Assembly: GCA_963677935.2 (NCBI GenBank)
Contig: CAXXEH010000003.1
Location: 3,596,001 to 3,660,000, forward strand
Direction of reading: 5' to 3'
Source of the DNA: JAAFHB01 sp963677935
GTDB lineage: Bacteria > Bacteroidota > Bacteroidia > Bacteroidales > Prolixibacteraceae
Length of the DNA stretch: 64,000 nucleotides
The translations under genes and the position numbers were made by a program. Under the pieces are notes generated by a model that did no database searches, was not told the origin of the DNA, and was given only the letters and a program-made list of their open reading frames with translations. Below, one piece after another: positions 52,678 to 60,792 of this stretch. Position 1 is the first letter of the stretch. Every line of letters begins with the position of its first letter.

Positions 52678-55017
52678 ATGAAACATATCTTCAAAATCTT
52701 TTTGGTGGTCGCATTTGCGGGAATTTTCGCATCGTGCACCAACGAAACGGGCAAAAAGCTTGATTTATCCCGGGCTACTATTCTTATTTCTCCGAAGGTA
52801 AAATCTCCAATCAAGGAATCGACTGCGATGATCCTAACCGAAGAGATCGGCAAACGAACTGCCCTGGAACTAAAAATTGGTGAGAACTGGGATAACAGAA
52901 CAATCATTGCCTGTGCACTTTCGGGTGACAATGATTTTTTCGGAGTACAGGTTCCCAAACGGGAAGGGAAAAATTTGCCCGAATCAAAAAAAGAGGGCTA
53001 CCGTCTTTTTCATGAGATAAAAAATGGCAAAAATATTTTGTGGATTATCGGGGCCGATGAGAGGGGTATCCTGTACGGAATTGGTAAATTTCTGATGACT
53101 GCAGAAACAAAAGAGAAGCAGATTCTTCTTGCAACTGCCACAGATGTATCTTCTTCACCTGAATACGCAATCCGGGGCCACCAGTTTGGATACCGCATGA
53201 CAGCCAATTCATGGGATTCATGGACAATCGCCCAGTTCGACCAGCACATTCGCGAACAGGTACTTTTCGGGGCAAACAGTATTGAAGGGATTCCATTTCA
53301 GGACGAACGTAAGGATACGCTTATGAAATACCCCCGCTCAGTGATGAATGTCGAATTGAGTAAAATTTGTGACAAGTATGGCGCCGACTACTGGGTCTGG
53401 GCTGCTGCCGAGGTTGATCTGAAGAATCTAAAACAACGTCAGGACCTGCTCGATAAATACGAGGCATTTTTTAAGGAGTGTCCCCGGTTCGATGGCGTAT
53501 TTTTCCCGGGAGGTGATCCCGGCGATAACCACCCTTCTCTGGTGATGCCTTTCCTTGAAGATATGACCACTATCCTGCACAAATATCACCCAAATGCCGG
53601 AATGTGGATCTCACTTCAGGGATTCGACAAGGAGAAAGTAGATTACTTCTTTAATTACCTGAAGGAGAAAAATCCCGATTGGCTCACAGGTGTTGCCAAC
53701 GGACCAAGCAGCCCGCCAATAGCCGAGGAGCGTCAGCGTCTGCCAAAGAGATATAAGCTCCGCTCCTACCCCGACCTTACACATACCGTGCGTTGCCAGT
53801 TTCCGGTGAAAAAATGGGATCAGGCATTTGCCTTAACCGAAGGACGTGAATGCACCAATCCGCAACCGCTTTATTACGCTGAAGTTCATAACCACGATGC
53901 CCCCTTTACTGATGGATTCATATCCTATTCTGATGGCGTTCATGACGATGTGAATAAAATTGTATGGAGCCAGATGGCCTGGAATACAAAAAATGTCGTC
54001 AGAAATGTTGTGGTGGGATATTGCAGCTTTTTCTTTGGTTCGAAAATTGCCATTGAGGCCGCTGACGCTATTCTTGCCCTGGAACAAAACTGGGTCGGAC
54101 CAATATTGGGAAATTCATTAATTGGAAAAACACTGGCGCGTTGGAAAAAGCTGGAAGCTGAAAATCCGCAGCTGGCCGGGAACTGGAGATGGCAGCAACT
54201 TGTAATGCGGGCCTATTACGACGCCTATATCCAGCAAAGACTTGCTTACGAGAAAAAACTGGAAGCTGAAGCCAATGCTATTCTTGCAAACGCCAAAACG
54301 ATGGGGGCAGACAAAACGATGGGCGAAGCGCTGGCGCATGTTCAACTTGCCGATAAGGAATTTGTAGCTCAGGATCTAAAGCAAAAAGCAATCTATTATA
54401 TTGACGAATTGTATAAATCGGTTGGATTGCAAACCAGCGTTAAGTTATACAATGCCGCCGGTTCAGAGCGTGGTTGTGTACGCGATTTTATCGACTTCCC
54501 GCTGAATAACCGTTGGTGGCTCGAAGATGAGTTTAAAAAAATAAAGGAACTGAAATCGGAAAAGGAAAAACTGGCCAGACTCGATTTTATCAGGAACTAT
54601 GAAAATCCGGGTGAAGGGAGTTTTTACGATAATATTTCGAGCGTCTATTCCAAACATGTGACATCCGAAACAGATGATGCCATCGATTATCTTTGGGAAA
54701 AGGACGGTTATAGCCGCAAAAGGCTCTCTTTGCAATTATTCCAGTTCACACCCGAATTAAAATATAAAGAACTCGATCCGAATTCAAATTACCTGATCCG
54801 GATTTCCGGTTTCGGGGAAGCGTTGTTACGTGCAAACGGTCAACGTATAAAACCAACCAGGTATGAAAAAGGATTCGGAGAATTTAAAGAATTCCCGCTT
54901 CCAAAGGATTTAATCAAAGATGGCAAACTAAAAATTACCTTCGATAAGCCTGATGAAGAAAACCTGGGTTGGAGAGATCAATCTAGGGTATGCGAAGTAT
55001 GGGTTCTGAGAAGATAA
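52678..55017 (+). CDS. GH67N/alpha-glucuronidase-like lipoprotein, paralogue 2
   Basis: The 779 residues match the upstream paralogue along their full length, including KLDLSRATIL, ILWIIGADERGILYG, AIRGHQFGYR, VFFPGGDPGDNHP and GFISYSDGVHDDVNK. The export route differs: this copy has a lipobox (FASC, Cys20), while the first has an ordinary signal peptide. One may thus be soluble and the other membrane-bound. The acidic residues at strand ends are kept in both. The pair looks like a local duplication followed by divergence. The 24-base gap implies co-transcription. Confidence 0.73.
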   Translation: MKHIFKIFLVVAFAGIFASCTNETGKKLDLSRATILISPKVKSPIKESTAMILTEEIGKRTALELKIGENWDNRTIIACALSGDNDFFGVQVPKREGKNLPESKKEGYRLFHEIKNGKNILWIIGADERGILYGIGKFLMTAETKEKQILLATATDVSSSPEYAIRGHQFGYRMTANSWDSWTIAQFDQHIREQVLFGANSIEGIPFQDERKDTLMKYPRSVMNVELSKICDKYGADYWVWAAAEVDLKNLKQRQDLLDKYEAFFKECPRFDGVFFPGGDPGDNHPSLVMPFLEDMTTILHKYHPNAGMWISLQGFDKEKVDYFFNYLKEKNPDWLTGVANGPSSPPIAEERQRLPKRYKLRSYPDLTHTVRCQFPVKKWDQAFALTEGRECTNPQPLYYAEVHNHDAPFTDGFISYSDGVHDDVNKIVWSQMAWNTKNVVRNVVVGYCSFFFGSKIAIEAADAILALEQNWVGPILGNSLIGKTLARWKKLEAENPQLAGNWRWQQLVMRAYYDAYIQQRLAYEKKLEAEANAILANAKTMGADKTMGEALAHVQLADKEFVAQDLKQKAIYYIDELYKSVGLQTSVKLYNAAGSERGCVRDFIDFPLNNRWWLEDEFKKIKELKSEKEKLARLDFIRNYENPGEGSFYDNISSVYSKHVTSETDDAIDYLWEKDGYSRKRLSLQLFQFTPELKYKELDPNSNYLIRISGFGEALLRANGQRIKPTRYEKGFGEFKEFPLPKDLIKDGKLKITFDKPDEENLGWRDQSRVCEVWVLRR

Positions 55018-55126
55018 TGCGTGAATAAAAAGCCTGAAAGGTTTGAATATGAATAGCCAGGGGTAAAATCCCATGATGAAAAATAAAAACAATAAGTAAA
55101 GTTGTAAATTTTTAAATGAACAACCT

Positions 55127-56287
55127 ATGGATTTTTCAAGACGGCATTTTCTATCGGCAGGAAGCCTGCTGACAGCTTCATCGGTTCTTCCACTGGCAGT
55201 CAACGCCGGAGCAGCTCACGACGAGAAACACTATTCAGGGATGTTGAATGTTCGGGATTTCGGTGCAAAAGGAGATGGTGTGACAGATGATACTGTCCCC
55301 ATTCAAAAAGCGCTTGACCAGGCAGCAAAAACAAATGGCTCGGTGTTTATTCCCGAAGGAAATTACCTCTGCTCCGAATTGAAAGTCAGGGAAGGAACCG
55401 GGGTTCATGGTCTTCCGGCCTGGGGCTACAGCAAAGGAATGGGAACCATTCTGACTTTGAAAGATGATTCTTCCAAATGTCTGATTAACATCACCGAAGC
55501 TTGGGGCGCATATCTGTTTGGACTGTGCCTGAAAGGAAATAACCTGGGAAAAGAGATCCATGGGATTATGGTGGACAAGCAGGTGGATTATGGAAAGCAC
55601 GAAGACACTCCCCGCATTGATTCCTGCCGGGTTGAGTCCTTTTCGGGGGACGGGATACATCTTGAAAGAATCTGGTGTTTTGTTGTCCGCCACAGCCATT
55701 CGTTCTGTAATCAGGGTTGTGGATTAAGGATTCGTGGCTGGGACGGGTTTATCCTCGACAACTGGTTTTCAGGAAACGGTCAGGTCGGCATTGCTGCCTA
55801 TGACGAAAATGCCAGCAACACGATTACCGGCAACCGTATTGAATGGAACAAAGAAGGCGGAATCGTTATAAAAGGCGGCGCTCAATATAACATCACCGGA
55901 AATTATATCGACAGGTCCGGACATTGTGGAATTTTGCTCCTTCCGAACAAAACAAGAGGTTGTCATACCATGGCCATTACCGGGAATGTCATCTTCAGGA
56001 GTGGAAAACCTGAATGGGGTAGAAATGATGAGTACGATAATGCACATGTGCGAATAGAAGATGCCCAGGGGATTGTTTTCACCGGGAATGCCCTAAACTC
56101 GGGCCGTGATGATGGTGCAGGGATTTATTCTCCCGATTATGGTATTGTGGTAAAAGGCCTTGAAAGCTCTGTAATCAGGAACAATGTGCAGCATTTGGGT
56201 GCATTAAAACAATTGGTGGTGGACTTGGGAGAGCATAAAGAGGGAGTCATTGTTCAGGACAACGTGGGCACTTTACGGAAACTCTAA
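55127..56287 (+). CDS. Exported pectate-lyase-superfamily beta-helix protein
   Basis: The 386 residues begin with a twin-arginine-like signal (FSRRHFLSAGS, cut near VNAGA). The mature protein opens with LNVRDFGAKGDGVTDDTVPIQ, the classical start of Pectate_lyase_3/GH28-like beta-helix proteins. Repeated coils follow, rich in N-x-I/F-x-G-N, for example NTITGNRIEWNKEGG and YNITGNYIDRSG. Enzymes with this opening act as polygalacturonases, lyases or epimerases. I see no GH28 catalytic NTD/DD set, so the activity is open. It fits the pectin/uronic-acid flavour of the island. Confidence 0.8.
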   Translation: MDFSRRHFLSAGSLLTASSVLPLAVNAGAAHDEKHYSGMLNVRDFGAKGDGVTDDTVPIQKALDQAAKTNGSVFIPEGNYLCSELKVREGTGVHGLPAWGYSKGMGTILTLKDDSSKCLINITEAWGAYLFGLCLKGNNLGKEIHGIMVDKQVDYGKHEDTPRIDSCRVESFSGDGIHLERIWCFVVRHSHSFCNQGCGLRIRGWDGFILDNWFSGNGQVGIAAYDENASNTITGNRIEWNKEGGIVIKGGAQYNITGNYIDRSGHCGILLLPNKTRGCHTMAITGNVIFRSGKPEWGRNDEYDNAHVRIEDAQGIVFTGNALNSGRDDGAGIYSPDYGIVVKGLESSVIRNNVQHLGALKQLVVDLGEHKEGVIVQDNVGTLRKL

Positions 56288-56359
56288 TAACCTGCACTAC
56301 CTTTCCTGAAGAAGGGAAAAGCTGGTAAGAGAGAATTAGGACAAAATGTTATTGAAAAA

Positions 56360-57280
56360 ATGAAAGAACTCTATCCCCTCTTTGGCATCGTAACGGTCTT
56401 AAATACACCGTTTAAAACAGATAACACCATCGACTTCCACGCGCTGAGAATCAATGTTGGCGAAGCTGTGAAAGCTGGGGTAGCCGGATTTTTAGTTCCT
56501 GCAATGGCCTCGGAGATTTATAGACTTTCGGAGGTCGAGCGGATAAAAATGGTGGAGGTCGTACTGGATGAGGTCCAACACAAGGTGCCCGTAATTGCAG
56601 GTGCCGGTGAGACTGATTTAGCCAAAAGCAGGAGACTTTTGAAATCCTATTCAGACCTGGGTTGTAAAAATGGCCTCTTTCAAATTCCCTTCGAGAATGA
56701 ACAACAGTTTAAATCCCATTTTTTAAGACTGGCTGAAATAGATGTGGATATGATCATGCTGCAGGATTGGAATGCCTCAGGATATGGGCTGCCGGATGAC
56801 CTGATCTGCGACCTTTTTAACCAAGTGCCGGCCTTTCGTTGTCTCAAGATTGAAACAGTTCCCGCGGGGGTTAAATATTCACGCATACTTTCACTCACTG
56901 ACGGGCGGCTAAATGTTAGCGGTGGATGGGCGGTCACCCAGATGATTGAAGGACTTACACGTGGCGTTCATGCGTTTATGCCGACTGGGATGCATTGGAT
57001 CTATTGTAAGATTTATAAACTTTGGAAGGAGGGAAAGGAATCAGAGGCAACAAAACTATTTCAGCAGATTCTCCCGGTGCTGGCCTTTTCAAACCAGCAT
57101 CTCGATATTTCGATCCATTTTTTCAAACGGCTTTTATATCGGCAGGGAATATACCCTACAGAAAAGGTTCGGGATCCGATACTTCCATTCGATAGGGTAC
57201 ATCAGCAAATTGCTGATCAATTGATTAAGCGGGTGACCGAACTTGAAAATGATATTAAATGTAGTTGTAATGCCACGTAG
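56360..57280 (+). CDS. DapA-family (dihydrodipicolinate synthase-like) aldolase/lyase
   Basis: The 306 residues form a cytoplasmic TIM barrel of the DapA/NanA family, with GIVTVLNTPF at the start and VIAGAGETDL in place of the GTGxN motif. The Schiff-base Lys lies in CLKIET and is kept. The strand that normally carries the catalytic Tyr (YNVP) reads MLQDWNASGYG, so that Tyr is missing. Family members cleave or form 2-keto acids such as sialic acid or 2-keto-3-deoxy sugars. In this island a keto-deoxy-uronate is a reasonable guess. The 3' end runs into a small repeat that includes the stop codon. Confidence 0.75.
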   Translation: MKELYPLFGIVTVLNTPFKTDNTIDFHALRINVGEAVKAGVAGFLVPAMASEIYRLSEVERIKMVEVVLDEVQHKVPVIAGAGETDLAKSRRLLKSYSDLGCKNGLFQIPFENEQQFKSHFLRLAEIDVDMIMLQDWNASGYGLPDDLICDLFNQVPAFRCLKIETVPAGVKYSRILSLTDGRLNVSGGWAVTQMIEGLTRGVHAFMPTGMHWIYCKIYKLWKEGKESEATKLFQQILPVLAFSNQHLDISIHFFKRLLYRQGIYPTEKVRDPILPFDRVHQQIADQLIKRVTELENDIKCSCNAT

Positions 57281-57303
57281 ACGCACCGCTGTGCATCTTC
57301 TAC
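57277..57303. repeat. Degenerate REP-like hairpin overlapping a stop codon
   Basis: GTAGACGCAC and GTGCATCTTCTAC flank a CGCT loop. The inner GCAC/GTGC stem is perfect and the outer arms pair imperfectly. It resembles a short intergenic repeat built on GTAGAGACGCA that I recall from many bacterial genomes. It supplies the TAG stop of the DapA-like gene and may act as a transcription attenuator before the UroD-like gene. Confidence 0.45.
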
Positions 57304-57327
57304 ACAAAAAACCAGATTACAATACCA

Positions 57328-58410
57328 ATGAAACAACAATTAATCAGCTATATCGCCCCTGGAGCACCTGCTACACGGCGTCCCGCATCGGGGGATCTAC
57401 CTTTTTTGAGACCAGAAATTGGTTTTACCCCAAAATGGTATGCAAAATCTATCGGTACAGACTTTGGAGAAATGTGGCATACCGATGTTGAGTATCGACG
57501 CCAAACCCGGATCAAAATGAGGGAGAAACTCGACAAACGGTTTCCCGGGACCCATATTGGTAGCAATGGAGAGAACACAACTGATCTGTTGACAGGAATA
57601 TACGGCGCTTCATCTATCGCAGCTATTTATGGTGTTCCGATCAGGTACGACAGTGAACAATGGCCTACATCCGAACATCACTATTTTTCGGATGAAGAGG
57701 TTGATAATCTCACTCCTCCCGATCTGGATCAAAATCCTTTTTTTAAAACACTCATGGAACAGGTCGACCGGATCGGAGAAGAGGAGGGGCAGATTTCGGG
57801 GTTTATGAACTGGCAGGGGGTGCTGAATAATGCACAACGGCTTCGGGGACAGGATATTTTTATGGATATGTTTATGGCGCCTGAGAGAACAATCCACCTG
57901 CTCGATTGTGTGTGCTCAACCATGATTGATGCCGCAAAACGATTGCATCAGAAACAACAAAAATATAGCAACTCACTGTCATTCTTCACCGTGAGCAACT
58001 GCCTTGTAAACATGGTTGATCCGGATCTCTATGCGGAATACCTGTTGCCGTTTGATATAAAGATTGCAGAAGCTTTCGATAAAATCGGGATTCATAACTG
58101 CGCATGGAGTGCAACCCCCTATCTTGATCATTATGCGAAGATTCCTGGAGTTGCCTACCTTGACATGGGCAAAGATTCAGATTTAATCAAAGCCCGAAAC
58201 CTTTTCCCTGATACAAGGCGCTCCATTATGTACACGCCGATGGAGCTTGCAGGTAAACCGTCCGATCAAATAAGGGGCGATCTGGAACGGATTGCACTCG
58301 AATATGGTCCCTGCGACATCGTTGCAGCCGATATTGAAGATGGAACCCCTGACTGTAAAGTGATGGAATTCATTTATTTATGTGATAATATCTCCAAAAA
58401 AAGCCAATAA
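57328..58410 (+). CDS. UroD-family zinc methyltransferase (MtaA/MtbA-like)
   Basis: The 360 residues have the uroporphyrinogen-decarboxylase fold but the zinc triad of the cobalamin-dependent methyltransferase branch: His256-x-Cys258 (GIHNCAW) and Cys329 (YGPCD). Typical UroD substrate residues are not seen. Related enzymes move methyl groups to or from a corrinoid protein. No corrinoid-binding protein or reductive activase is encoded in the window, so a partner must be elsewhere, or the reaction differs. Within a glycan island, removal of methyl groups from methylated sugars or uronates is conceivable. The gene follows the DapA-like gene by 47 bases. Confidence 0.72.
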   Translation: MKQQLISYIAPGAPATRRPASGDLPFLRPEIGFTPKWYAKSIGTDFGEMWHTDVEYRRQTRIKMREKLDKRFPGTHIGSNGENTTDLLTGIYGASSIAAIYGVPIRYDSEQWPTSEHHYFSDEEVDNLTPPDLDQNPFFKTLMEQVDRIGEEEGQISGFMNWQGVLNNAQRLRGQDIFMDMFMAPERTIHLLDCVCSTMIDAAKRLHQKQQKYSNSLSFFTVSNCLVNMVDPDLYAEYLLPFDIKIAEAFDKIGIHNCAWSATPYLDHYAKIPGVAYLDMGKDSDLIKARNLFPDTRRSIMYTPMELAGKPSDQIRGDLERIALEYGPCDIVAADIEDGTPDCKVMEFIYLCDNISKKSQ

Positions 58411-58442
58411 ACATGATATTTTAACTATCAATTATTTATATT

Positions 58443-58564
58443 ATTCAAACCCGGCGGGTTTGAATGTTTATAGCAAAGAATGGCAGGGTGTGGGTGCGAC
58501 TCCCAGGAGTCGAATGTCAGATCAGCTCCATGATTTCTATAAACATATGACCTCGCGGAGGTCA
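58443..58564. repeat. Multi-hairpin intergenic repeat element
   Basis: Three perfect short hairpins occur in a row: ATTCAAACCC-GGC-GGGTTTGAAT (58443-58465), CGACTCC-CA-GGAGTCG (58497-58512) and TGACCTC-GCG-GAGGTCA (58548-58564). A fourth, long-range pair (ATGTTTATAG at 58464-58473 and CTATAAACAT at 58537-58546) encloses the middle hairpin. The whole 122-base element fills the gap before the next gene. I recall similar patterned repeats in other Bacteroidota intergenic regions. It could act as RNA structure or as a non-autonomous repeat. Confidence 0.65.
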
Positions 58565-58599
58565 ATACTCTAAAAATAAAACAGTTCTACAAATACTAA

Positions 58600-60762
58600 A
58601 TGAAGTTGATTATGAAACGAATAAAGTTGATTTTACCGGTTTTGATTTTACTCTGCTGGGTAATTCCCTCCAGCGCACAGGTAATTCCCGGGATAAAATG
58701 TGGCAAATACCTTCAGGAAATAAAGACAGAGATTGAATTGCCAAAACAGGCAGCAACCCCTGTATTGAAATTGTTCACTGATCAGAAACAGATAACCGCA
58801 GTAATGGCAAACGGGGTGTACCGCAAAACCAGCGATCAATGGATAGGCGAACCTTTTGGATCCGGATGGCGCACTGCGACACTTGACTCCAAAGGTAAAA
58901 TATGGCTAGTATCTGCTCACTCTATTCAACAGGAAGGTGAATCAAAACAACTTAACTTGCCTGAAGTTGCCCAAAATGATACAATCCTCTCCCTTTTATG
59001 GGAAAATGAAAAAACATTGCAGGTTGGAACCACAAACGGGCTTTTCACTTATGACGGAAACTGGAGAATCGTTCCAATTGGCACAGGAAAACGGGTGAAT
59101 TCAATTCTCAAGGACTCAAAAGAAGATCTTTGGGTAGCAACGAATGGCGGACTTTTACGCAGAATGAACGGAAATTGGGTAAACATGGATGATGATCTCA
59201 TGGCTTTTGGACTGAAGCGTTCCTATTTTGCCCTTGAGAGCGGGAAGACGAAGGCCGATGTTTTATTTGGAGGGTTATTCTCCGTAGGATGTATTGCAGA
59301 GGATGGCAACCACTGGCTCTTAAGGGGTGCCGACGGTCTGCCTTACGGACCAATTACACTTATCCGGTCCGGAAAAAACGTAATGTGGCTTGGAACAGAT
59401 CGCGGGGCAATAAAAAAAGATAACGGGTGGCACTACTACAATGGGAAACGCTGGTTATCTGATAATAAAGTGAACGACATTCTTCCGGTTGATGAACACA
59501 CAACATGGATCGCTACCCCAAAAGGAATTAGTCAAATCCAGCAGGTTAAGATGACCCTTGCCCAAAAGGCTGCCTCTTTTGAAGAGCGTATTAAACTGCG
59601 TCATGACCGGTACGGAATGGTAAGCGGTTCAAGGCTTCTTACTCCCGGGGATTTATCGACAAGTCAAACGGGTACCGATGACAATGACGGATTATGGACT
59701 TCGATCTACCTGGCCGCCGAATGTTACAGGTATGCAGTCACCAAAGATCCGGAAGCAAAGAAAAATGCCATAAAAGCCTATGAAGCGATGGAACGGCTCG
59801 AAACGATCACTGGTATTCCGGGATTTCCTGCCCGCTCACTCGTGGCAGCAGATGAAAACACAGGTCAGGGCGGAGAATGGCACCTTACTCCCGACAAAAA
59901 ATGGAAATGGAAAGGGGATACAAGTTCAGACGAGATTGTGGGCCATATGTTTGCCTATCCCCTCTTTTATGATCTGATAGCCGAAGGGGCGATGAAAGAG
60001 AGGGTTAAAGGCCTTGTTCACCGGATAATGACCCATATTGTTGATCACAATTTTCAACTTACCGATATTGATGGTATTGCCACGCGGTGGGCGGTCTGGA
60101 CTCCCGATTCAATTAACTTCTCCAACAACTGGTGGTATGAGCGGGGGATCAACTCCATGCAGATCCTTGCTTTTCTGAAAGCAGGATTGCATGTGACGGG
60201 GGACCCCAAATTTGAAAAAGCCTACCAAACGTTAATCCAAAAGCATCATTATGCAGAGAACATGGTTCCTCAGAAGATGTATGGACCTTTCGATATCAAC
60301 CATTCTGACGATGAGCTTGCTTTTTTGCCAAACTATACCCTGCTTAGGTATGCCGATGATCCTAAATTACTTCCAACCTTTTTAAAAAGTACGCTACGAA
60401 GCTGGAGGGTAGAACAGCCTGACCATATTCCGCTCTGGAATATCATCTCAAGCGTTGCGTTAAAAAAAGATTGCGATCTGAATATTGCCCTTGAGGAACT
60501 TCAGCTTATCCCAATGGATCTGATTACCTGGAAGATGGAGAACAGTCACCGCTGGGATTTACCTAAAGATCAGATGAGCGACAGGTTTGGAAAGGCGCAG
60601 GCGATCCGACCTATTCCAACACCCGAACGGGGAGTGACCAAATGGAACAGCAACACCTATATTTATGACTCAGGCTCTGACGGGTACGGAGAAGATGACG
60701 GTGCCTTCTTCTTACTCCCTTACTGGATGGGGAGATATCATGGATTATTGATAGAAAAGTAA
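58600..60762 (+). CDS. Secreted beta-propeller + alpha/alpha-barrel protein
   Basis: The 720 residues start with a signal peptide (ending near SSAQ). An N-terminal half (about 30-325) has propeller-like repeats of the two-component-regulator type: KIWLVSAHSIQQ, EDLWVATNGGLL, NVMWLGTDRGAIKK and HTTWIATPKGISQ. The C-terminal half (about 345-720) is helical, with GLWTSIYLAAECYRYA, a WWYERGINSMQ block and SDDELAFLPNY, consistent with an (alpha/alpha)6 barrel as in several lyases and glycosidases. The combination suggests an extracellular sugar-binding enzyme. I cannot name a family. It faces the beta-helix gene on the other strand, 30 bases away. Confidence 0.62.
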   Translation: MKLIMKRIKLILPVLILLCWVIPSSAQVIPGIKCGKYLQEIKTEIELPKQAATPVLKLFTDQKQITAVMANGVYRKTSDQWIGEPFGSGWRTATLDSKGKIWLVSAHSIQQEGESKQLNLPEVAQNDTILSLLWENEKTLQVGTTNGLFTYDGNWRIVPIGTGKRVNSILKDSKEDLWVATNGGLLRRMNGNWVNMDDDLMAFGLKRSYFALESGKTKADVLFGGLFSVGCIAEDGNHWLLRGADGLPYGPITLIRSGKNVMWLGTDRGAIKKDNGWHYYNGKRWLSDNKVNDILPVDEHTTWIATPKGISQIQQVKMTLAQKAASFEERIKLRHDRYGMVSGSRLLTPGDLSTSQTGTDDNDGLWTSIYLAAECYRYAVTKDPEAKKNAIKAYEAMERLETITGIPGFPARSLVAADENTGQGGEWHLTPDKKWKWKGDTSSDEIVGHMFAYPLFYDLIAEGAMKERVKGLVHRIMTHIVDHNFQLTDIDGIATRWAVWTPDSINFSNNWWYERGINSMQILAFLKAGLHVTGDPKFEKAYQTLIQKHHYAENMVPQKMYGPFDINHSDDELAFLPNYTLLRYADDPKLLPTFLKSTLRSWRVEQPDHIPLWNIISSVALKKDCDLNIALEELQLIPMDLITWKMENSHRWDLPKDQMSDRFGKAQAIRPIPTPERGVTKWNSNTYIYDSGSDGYGEDDGAFFLLPYWMGRYHGLLIEK

Positions 60763-60792
60763 AATATTCATTCGCATTATAACTGTTAATAA

